64,000 bases of DNA from Spirochaetota bacterium (GTDB lineage: Bacteria; Spirochaetota; UBA12135; COTS27). Below, in pieces: positions 58,673 to 64,000 of the stretch (position 1 is its first letter; each line of letters starts with the position of its first letter). Where the stretch lies: NCBI GenBank assembly GCA_013426755.1, contig AP019861.1, forward strand, positions 2,015,271 to 2,079,270, given 5' to 3'. The position numbers and the translations under genes were made by a program. The notes below the pieces were generated by a model. The model did no database searches and was not told the origin of the DNA. It was given only the letters and a program-made list of their open reading frames with translations.

Positions 58673-61044
58673 TTTTCAGGGAAACACAAATTAATACTAT
58701 ACGGTAATGATTTAATGTAATCCTCCATAAATTGCCAATCAGGACTCTTTTCATTATTAATGGGTAATTGAAACTGTTCCGTTTCCAGTCGTTTAATTCT
58801 CACCTGTCTACCATATTGATAACGCACCCTAAGCATTTTCAGCAAAACAGTCATAAAGATACAAACATAAGGATTATTGCCTTTTTCATACTCTTTTTTA
58901 AATGATAAAGTGTGAATATTATCATCGCCGTAATACTCATATCCATGGTAGAAAACATTAGATAACATATCAATCGTTATTTTATTGCTATGCTTCTTAT
59001 TCTTCTTATCAGAAAAAGAACCTCCATCTATAAGTTCAGAAATTCCATTATTATAAGAAGAAGAAGTTAATAAAGGTATTTCACCTTCTTTTCTTTTAAC
59101 TCTATTAAGCCGTTTCCCTTTTTCGACACAGAGAATCCCATTCTCACCTAATAAATCAAACCAACCAAACTCTTTTTTATCTATATCATGAGTAGAATTA
59201 CTTTTTTGATCATTAACAGCATCTTTGCTAATAGTATCTATCTTTTCATAAAGGAACAGCGTACTAATATATTGCTTGATATATTTTTCAAAATCCGCTT
59301 TTTTAATCTTATGATACTCAATCTTAAAATACGCTTCGAAACACCATTCATCATGATATGTTATAGCCTTCTTGATACTATGACCAGGAATCTCATCTTT
59401 ATTTTTGTAATTGTTTATCCAGTCATTCTTAATGCCTTGCCAAGTGTTGTGATGATCTACCCTTCCCATCTTTTTGATTTTGATAAATTTATCATCTTTC
59501 CACATTCCAAAGTAAGTTTTGTAATCTTTAGGGTGAGGCTCTTTAGCCTTTAATACACAAATACATGTAGCAACAGTTGCTTTTGAATCGTGGAACAATT
59601 CGCTTGGCATAGAAAAAACAGCGTCCAATGTATGTTTTGACAAAAGTTCCTTTTTAAGTGCTTTATTCTTTTTGTCATCAATATTCAGTACACAACGCAT
59701 AGGAATAATGGCAACACAGTGACTCCCCATTTCCAATTGCTCTAAATTGTTCAGCACAAATTTAAATTCTAAAGGATCATCTCTTTTTGTTTTGTAAGGC
59801 GGATTTAGAAAACCGACATTCGGCTTAAATTTCTCAACTTCCCCTTTAATGTTAGGGTCAAAGCAGTCGCCCTTTATTAGGTTGCTCCTGCCATCCCCAT
59901 GAATGTGCATATTTGAACAGAGCAGAGAAAATATCTCATTTTGAAGTTCAACACCAATAATCTGTTTTTCTTTTATGGCTGCTTCTTTGTTCTTGTCTTC
60001 TTTAGCATCCTTTATCATTTTCTGCATTGCAGATATTAAGAACCCACCAGTTCCTGTGCATGTATCGAGAACTACGCTGTCTTTGTTTATTGTTACAATA
60101 TCGCAAAACAACTCAGTGATGTGAGGAGGCGTTAAAACTATCCCCAAACTCTTATCATTATTAGCATATCTTAAAAACCTTATGTAAAACTGACCCAATG
60201 TGTCAAAATATTTGTAATTATCTTCGAAATTATTTATCTCCTTATCTGTTTTTTTAATAATCTCTTTAAATTCTTCAAATTTCTCCATAAGTGTAGTATT
60301 CTCGATGAATTTATAAGATTCGGTTATCGCCTCTGCATGTTCTTTTTTTTGAGTCGAAGAAAGTTCTTCATTGATTCTGTTTACCAATGTTTTTGCCAAT
60401 GCCTTAGAAGTAGTTTCTTTATCATAACTTTCACGAAACGCTTTATTTTCTAAAGCTATCAGAATGCCGCTAAACAATAGACTTCTTTTATTCTCTTGGA
60501 TTTTTAATGAATGCATTTTTTTATTAAGTTCTTCTGCATACTTTAATAATTTTTTATAATCTTCATTAAAATTTTCGTTTTTCTTATAATCTAGATAGTT
60601 TTCAAGGGGAAGAAGTTTATCCCCATATTTACTAATGGGCTCCTGATTTTTTGATTGCAGAAAGTGTGATATTCTATTCTCGCTCTCACACCCACTAACC
60701 GCTATTGCAATAACATCATACTCCTTAGATAAAAATTTAGAATAATGCAGAACACCATCTACTGCATAGTCTTGGTAATTCGTTCGATCATTGCTTTCAT
60801 GCTTAGATATATCCGGTTTGCATTCCACAACTATTACAATGTCTGAATTTTCTTTATATCGAATGATAAAGTCAGGAAAACCCTTCCCACCAACATTAAT
60901 ATTTTTAGAAGCATTTTTAAGCAATTCATCTATTTTCGGACTCTCTGAAGTCTCCTCATCCATGATAACTTTTTTGTTCTTGTAAAGCTCATCTTCCCAG
61001 ACGTACTTCCTAAAAAAGTTCGCTGTTACGGTTTCATTAGCCAT
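58642..61044 (-). CDS. Type IIG-like restriction-modification enzyme (nuclease + N6-methylase + specificity domain)
   Basis: This 800-residue protein joins all activities. Residues ~50-80 hold a PD-(D/E)XK-like nuclease core, FPDFII with Asp58 and VVECKPD with Glu74-x-Lys76. A helical region follows. The gamma-type methylase has DTCTGTGG near 329 and the catalytic NPPY near 415, as in HsdM and Eco57I-type enzymes. The C-terminal ~200 residues (LLTSSSYNNGISELI region) resemble one Type I specificity half-subunit. A single chain should methylate adenine and cut at a distance from its site. The last residues LKNKSIKKS are encoded by the dispersed repeat block that starts at 58597. No separate partner gene is present. 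Confidence 0.82.
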   Translation of the reverse strand: MANETVTANFFRKYVWEDELYKNKKVIMDEETSESPKIDELLKNASKNINVGGKGFPDFIIRYKENSDIVIVVECKPDISKHESNDRTNYQDYAVDGVLHYSKFLSKEYDVIAIAVSGCESENRISHFLQSKNQEPISKYGDKLLPLENYLDYKKNENFNEDYKKLLKYAEELNKKMHSLKIQENKRSLLFSGILIALENKAFRESYDKETTSKALAKTLVNRINEELSSTQKKEHAEAITESYKFIENTTLMEKFEEFKEIIKKTDKEINNFEDNYKYFDTLGQFYIRFLRYANNDKSLGIVLTPPHITELFCDIVTINKDSVVLDTCTGTGGFLISAMQKMIKDAKEDKNKEAAIKEKQIIGVELQNEIFSLLCSNMHIHGDGRSNLIKGDCFDPNIKGEVEKFKPNVGFLNPPYKTKRDDPLEFKFVLNNLEQLEMGSHCVAIIPMRCVLNIDDKKNKALKKELLSKHTLDAVFSMPSELFHDSKATVATCICVLKAKEPHPKDYKTYFGMWKDDKFIKIKKMGRVDHHNTWQGIKNDWINNYKNKDEIPGHSIKKAITYHDEWCFEAYFKIEYHKIKKADFEKYIKQYISTLFLYEKIDTISKDAVNDQKSNSTHDIDKKEFGWFDLLGENGILCVEKGKRLNRVKRKEGEIPLLTSSSYNNGISELIDGGSFSDKKNKKHSNKITIDMLSNVFYHGYEYYGDDNIHTLSFKKEYEKGNNPYVCIFMTVLLKMLRVRYQYGRQVRIKRLETEQFQLPINNEKSPDWQFMEDYIKSLPYSINLCFPENLKNKSIKKS

Positions 61045-61165
61045 TTATCAACCTCCTATAACTCAATATCATATCACTGAAGTTATACCCTAAAACTCTC
61101 AACCTGTCTATTATCTATCTGGCAATTACCCGCACTCTCGATTTATAACGCCATTTGATCTCCTA

Positions 61166-61993
61166 TCAAAGCTTTTCAGCCATCAAACAAAGCACGTCAC
61201 CCTTATTCTGCCATTTATAGTACATATTAGCCACACTTTTAACCAAAGAACGCGGCCTAGGATACCCACCATACGTAAACACTTTTCTAAGTAAAAATCC
61301 TTCCGCTTCTATCATCCGAACAAGACTCGTCACATCAGGTAACCACCGATGCGCACGAATATTACAACGCCACGTCGCAAAATTTTTACTAGCCATCGCC
61401 CCACCTACATTCGGACATGTAATCATAAGCTTTCCACCAGGCATCAGCCATTCATAAGCCTTTTCTATCATCAATAACGGGTTTTCCAGATGTTCAATCA
61501 CATGATACGAATAAATATGTGTCAATGTGCCTTTTTTAACATTGAATTTCTCTAACGTTGTATTCCAGACAGGTAGTGGTCCTCTTTGCTTGACAAACTT
61601 TGCCGCCGCCTTGAACCTAGCTACTAACGAAGAAGTCGTTTTTACATCACGCTTTAACTGTGCTAACGTCTGCTTAGCGATTTTAAATTGGGTAGGGATC
61701 GGCTCCAACCCCAAGTATAAACCATTCCCCTGCTTATACAAATCTGCGAGCACATATCCACGACCACAACCAATTTCTAAAAATGCCGTATGCTCAGCTA
61801 AAATCTCAGCGCGAACACGCAACTCTTCTAAATTACGCCGTGTGATCCGCAGATTCGCCTCATCGTCCATAAGCGCCGCACGAGGTTCATTCAAACCCAC
61901 CAACTCTTCGCGATTAAACGGTAATTGTGCCATCATAAAATATAACGGCCTCTCTTTATTTTCTCCACGTCCTCTGTAACTTTTTTTGTTCAT
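61166..61993 (-). CDS. Class I SAM-dependent methyltransferase
   Basis: 275 residues. Motif I is FLEIGCGRGYVLADL near 93; HVIEHLENPLLMIEKAYEWL and PGGKLMITCPNVGG are the post-I motifs of the Methyltransf_11/23 group. The N-terminal ~60 residues and the C-terminal FTYGGYPRPRSLV part are not familiar. The substrate is unknown. It is not a DNA methylase: it has no DPPY/NPPY motif. The initiator may be either MNKKSYRGRG or MMAQLPFNRE 20 codons on. Confidence 0.78.
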   Translation of the reverse strand: MNKKSYRGRGENKERPLYFMMAQLPFNREELVGLNEPRAALMDDEANLRITRRNLEELRVRAEILAEHTAFLEIGCGRGYVLADLYKQGNGLYLGLEPIPTQFKIAKQTLAQLKRDVKTTSSLVARFKAAAKFVKQRGPLPVWNTTLEKFNVKKGTLTHIYSYHVIEHLENPLLMIEKAYEWLMPGGKLMITCPNVGGAMASKNFATWRCNIRAHRWLPDVTSLVRMIEAEGFLLRKVFTYGGYPRPRSLVKSVANMYYKWQNKGDVLCLMAEKL

Positions 61994-62381
61994 TGCTTTA
62001 CAACCACTCCATCTCTTATTTCATTTATCATTAATAATTTCATTGCACAAAATAGATCATTATTATTATATTAATAACATCATCATAACTCTATATAGGG
62101 AACGCCGTTAGCGCAACATTGAACCTATCGTTAGAATATATCCTTCAATTATATCATTAGAGTATAGTATAACATAGTATAGCATTGAACCTCTTTTAAG
62201 AGCTATAAATAATATTATAATAATACTCATGGCAAGGTACAAGCACCTTTTTAAATTGAGATCAATTATTGAGACCCGTTATTGAGATCGATTATTGAAA
62301 CTAGGTATTGAAACTTAGTTATTACAACTACTCGTTGAGATGTATAAAAATGTATTATTGAGATAGGTTACTTAGACCCAT
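61994..62381. other. Divergent gap with ATTGAGAT motifs
   Basis: 388 bp, no gene. ATTATTGAGAC/T-type units of ~20 bp recur at 62260-62370, and TAGTATAACATAGTATAGCAT is duplicated at 62163-62185. AGGTTACTTAGACCCAT before the next ATG contains AGGT as a weak binding site. Confidence 0.55.
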
Positions 62382-63407
62382 ATGAAAGACTTTGACACCT
62401 GCTCCGTTTTTGAAGCTTGCTGTGTTATTTTTAACGATCCCTCCCTGCGCGTCATTACTGAAACTCCTCTCACCGGTGGATGTATTCATCAAACATCTCT
62501 CATCACCTTACAAGGACACCCAACGACGCCACTAAGAAAAATTGTCCTCAAACAAGCACAAAACCGCCACTTGGCTACAGACCTCATAGCAGAAGCCAAC
62601 AGCCTCCTAGCTTTACGCGCTGTCAAACGGTCTCTCCTAAAAACAAACCACGCAGCAGCACTCCAATATCTAAAAATCCCCAAACCCTACGGCACCTCAT
62701 CTCACCACAACTACTTATTACTAGAATACCTCGCACCCAAAACAACCACCACACCCACACAAATACGCTCAAATGAAACATACTTTGCAGCCGCGCTCGC
62801 TACGCTACATCAATTTAAAGACTGGCACCAAATCACTACCGATAAAGACCCCGAATTGCCCGCTGCACTCAAAACTCACCTAGCCAACCTCACCGCACAG
62901 TCATTCGGCTGGTACGAAAACCCCTATCTAAAACCCCATAAAAAATTCGCCCCGCCTAAATCAAAGTGGATTGATTTCTTCAAAGAATACAGACTCATTC
63001 CTCTCCTCAATAGCACCTATAAAGATAACCTCCTCCCCCTAACGCTTAGAAAAAAAGCCGATCTGCTGCTAAAACACTTACACCAATACCTCCCACCACC
63101 TAGCCACGCTTCGATCGTACACGGCGACTTATGGTCAGGTAACGTTTTAACTCTACCAGACGACGCCACCGCTCTAATTGACCCTGCCGTGCACCTCTCA
63201 CATCACGAGACAGACCTTGCATTAAGTGAATTGTTCGGCAAAAGACCGCCTATTTTTTACAGCACATATCAAAAATATTTTCCCAGCGCCCCAGGTTACG
63301 CCAGCCGCGTCCCGCTCTATAACCTCTACCACCTGCTCAATCATCTTCACCTGTTTGGAAAAAGCTACCTCCCATCGATTGCTCATATCCTTAGCACGTA
63401 TCCATAA
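62382..63407 (+). CDS. Fructosamine kinase family protein (aminoglycoside phosphotransferase fold)
   Basis: 341 residues. PLTGGCIHQTSLI is the glycine loop region, IVLKQA carries the ATP-binding Lys, SIVHGDLWSGNV is the catalytic loop with HGDLWSGN, and ALIDPAVHLSHHETDLAL holds the metal-binding Asp. YNLYHLLNHLHLFGKSYL closes the family. Bacterial members phosphorylate ribulosamines or fructosamines on proteins for deglycation. Codon bias and length are normal. It is convergent with the hydrolase gene. Confidence 0.88.
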   Translation: MKDFDTCSVFEACCVIFNDPSLRVITETPLTGGCIHQTSLITLQGHPTTPLRKIVLKQAQNRHLATDLIAEANSLLALRAVKRSLLKTNHAAALQYLKIPKPYGTSSHHNYLLLEYLAPKTTTTPTQIRSNETYFAAALATLHQFKDWHQITTDKDPELPAALKTHLANLTAQSFGWYENPYLKPHKKFAPPKSKWIDFFKEYRLIPLLNSTYKDNLLPLTLRKKADLLLKHLHQYLPPPSHASIVHGDLWSGNVLTLPDDATALIDPAVHLSHHETDLALSELFGKRPPIFYSTYQKYFPSAPGYASRVPLYNLYHLLNHLHLFGKSYLPSIAHILSTYP

Positions 63408-63445
63408 AGCATTGAAAGTATCTTACAAAACAGGTAATAAAAATA

Positions 63446-64000
63446 TCAAAGCTGACGTTTTAAAAAAGCAAGCGTACGCTGCATAGCAAGCTCCGCCGCA
63501 TCTTTTTTATAGACAGGATTATTACCTTTTCTACTTGCAAACCCATGTGTTGTATTGGGGTAAATATAGACTTCGTGATTGCCATTGAGCGTTTTGAGTT
63601 TGACTTGAAATTCACGGACACTGTCGATCTTAATGCCCCGGTCATTTTCTGCAAAATGACCGATGATCTCCGCACGCATCTTAGAAAGATCATCGCTGGG
63701 ATTGAAAAAGCCGTAATAGATCACTGAAACCTTAGTATTTAGATCATTCTTTGCCATTTGATACGACCAGCCACCCCCAAAACACCAGCCCACAGACCCA
63801 ATACGGTCTCCATCGACACGCGGATAATTCTTTAAAAAGGCAATCGCTGATTTGAGATTTGAAAAGGCAGCCCCAACGTCTTTTCTCACAGCCGCAGATA
63901 ACTTCCTAGCTTCCCCAGCATCGGTTGTCGAACGCCCACCGTAGAGGTCCACAGCAAAAGCCACGTAGCCCTCCGCAGCAAATTCATCTGCTTTACGCTT
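63446..64000 (-). CDS. Dienelactone hydrolase family protein, partial
   Basis: The right window edge cuts the 5' part. The GTG at 63964 is internal; the frame continues to base 64000, reading KRKADEFAAEGY. The alpha/beta-hydrolase core has the nucleophile Cys in GSVGWCFGGGWSY, Asp in GHFAENDRGI and His in TTHGFASR, the Cys-Asp-His triad of dienelactone hydrolases. The substrate is unknown; many relatives are general carboxymethylenebutenolidase-like esterases. It ends LAFLKRQL. Confidence 0.85.
   Translation of the reverse strand, partial: KRKADEFAAEGYVAFAVDLYGGRSTTDAGEARKLSAAVRKDVGAAFSNLKSAIAFLKNYPRVDGDRIGSVGWCFGGGWSYQMAKNDLNTKVSVIYYGFFNPSDDLSKMRAEIIGHFAENDRGIKIDSVREFQVKLKTLNGNHEVYIYPNTTHGFASRKGNNPVYKKDAAELAMQRTLAFLKRQL

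Noticed and set aside
63446-63964. Complete hydrolase starting at GTG 63964
   Set aside because: The reading frame and family similarity continue upstream to the window edge, so the gene is partial.

Overview
The window comes from a diderm bacterium that is most likely a spirochaete. The main argument is the motA-motB-fliL-fliM-fliN block at 57.0-52.5 kb, the order typical of spirochaetes. A bactofilin, an unlinked 23S locus and a queuosine-salvage pair fit this but do not prove it. Genus cannot be fixed because no 16S gene is present. Genes are moderately GC-rich. Almost every intergenic gap is very AT-rich and carries its own tandem-repeat family. All repeat periods and copy numbers given here were measured by eye.

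Layout. 0-14.4 kb is housekeeping: the tail of a thioredoxin-family protein, a PdxB-like dehydrogenase, an acetolactate synthase, a queuosine precursor transporter with Tgt, then rpsF, a DUF2232 membrane protein, rplI and dnaB, followed by an amidase, rlmN and a small membrane protein on the other strand. 14.4-23.2 kb is the rRNA locus on the minus strand. A consensus sigma70 promoter and an ~830 nt leader precede 23S. A ~3.75 kb spacer of tandem arrays separates 23S from 5S, and 5S has its own extended -10 element. The spacer holds a segmental duplication with a truncated 5S copy and a 38-codon ORF with a good ribosome binding site. 23.6-27.9 kb is a restriction-modification island: a beta-class methylase with a PD-(D/E)XK nuclease between 250 bp direct repeats, then a D12 adenine methylase with a HaeIII-family nuclease.

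28.4-38.9 kb (minus strand) is a loose six-gene cluster encoding ExbD, TonB, a TPR protein, a DUF3450 protein, a large TtpC-like ExbB and a second ExbB. This is the gene set of the Vibrio TonB2/TtpC system, energising outer-membrane transport or related envelope work. The genes are separated, and at their 5' ends invaded, by tandem repeats, including an octapeptide-coding 24 bp array and a 10 bp microsatellite. 39.9-43.5 kb encodes a heterodimeric ABC exporter. 44-51.5 kb has a Nudix hydrolase, a ~2 kb composite repeat field, a SpoU methylase, aspS, bactofilin, nth and rnhB. 51.5-57 kb has panC and the motility genes (switch FliM/FliN, FliL, stator MotA/MotB). 57-64 kb has two further arrays, a single-chain Type IIG-like restriction-methylation enzyme, a SAM methyltransferase, a fructosamine-kinase-family protein and a dienelactone-hydrolase-family protein cut by the window edge.

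The most unusual features are the split rRNA arrangement, the repeat-invaded TonB2/TtpC-like cluster, the repeat-flanked restriction systems, and low-complexity inserts inside otherwise conserved enzymes.
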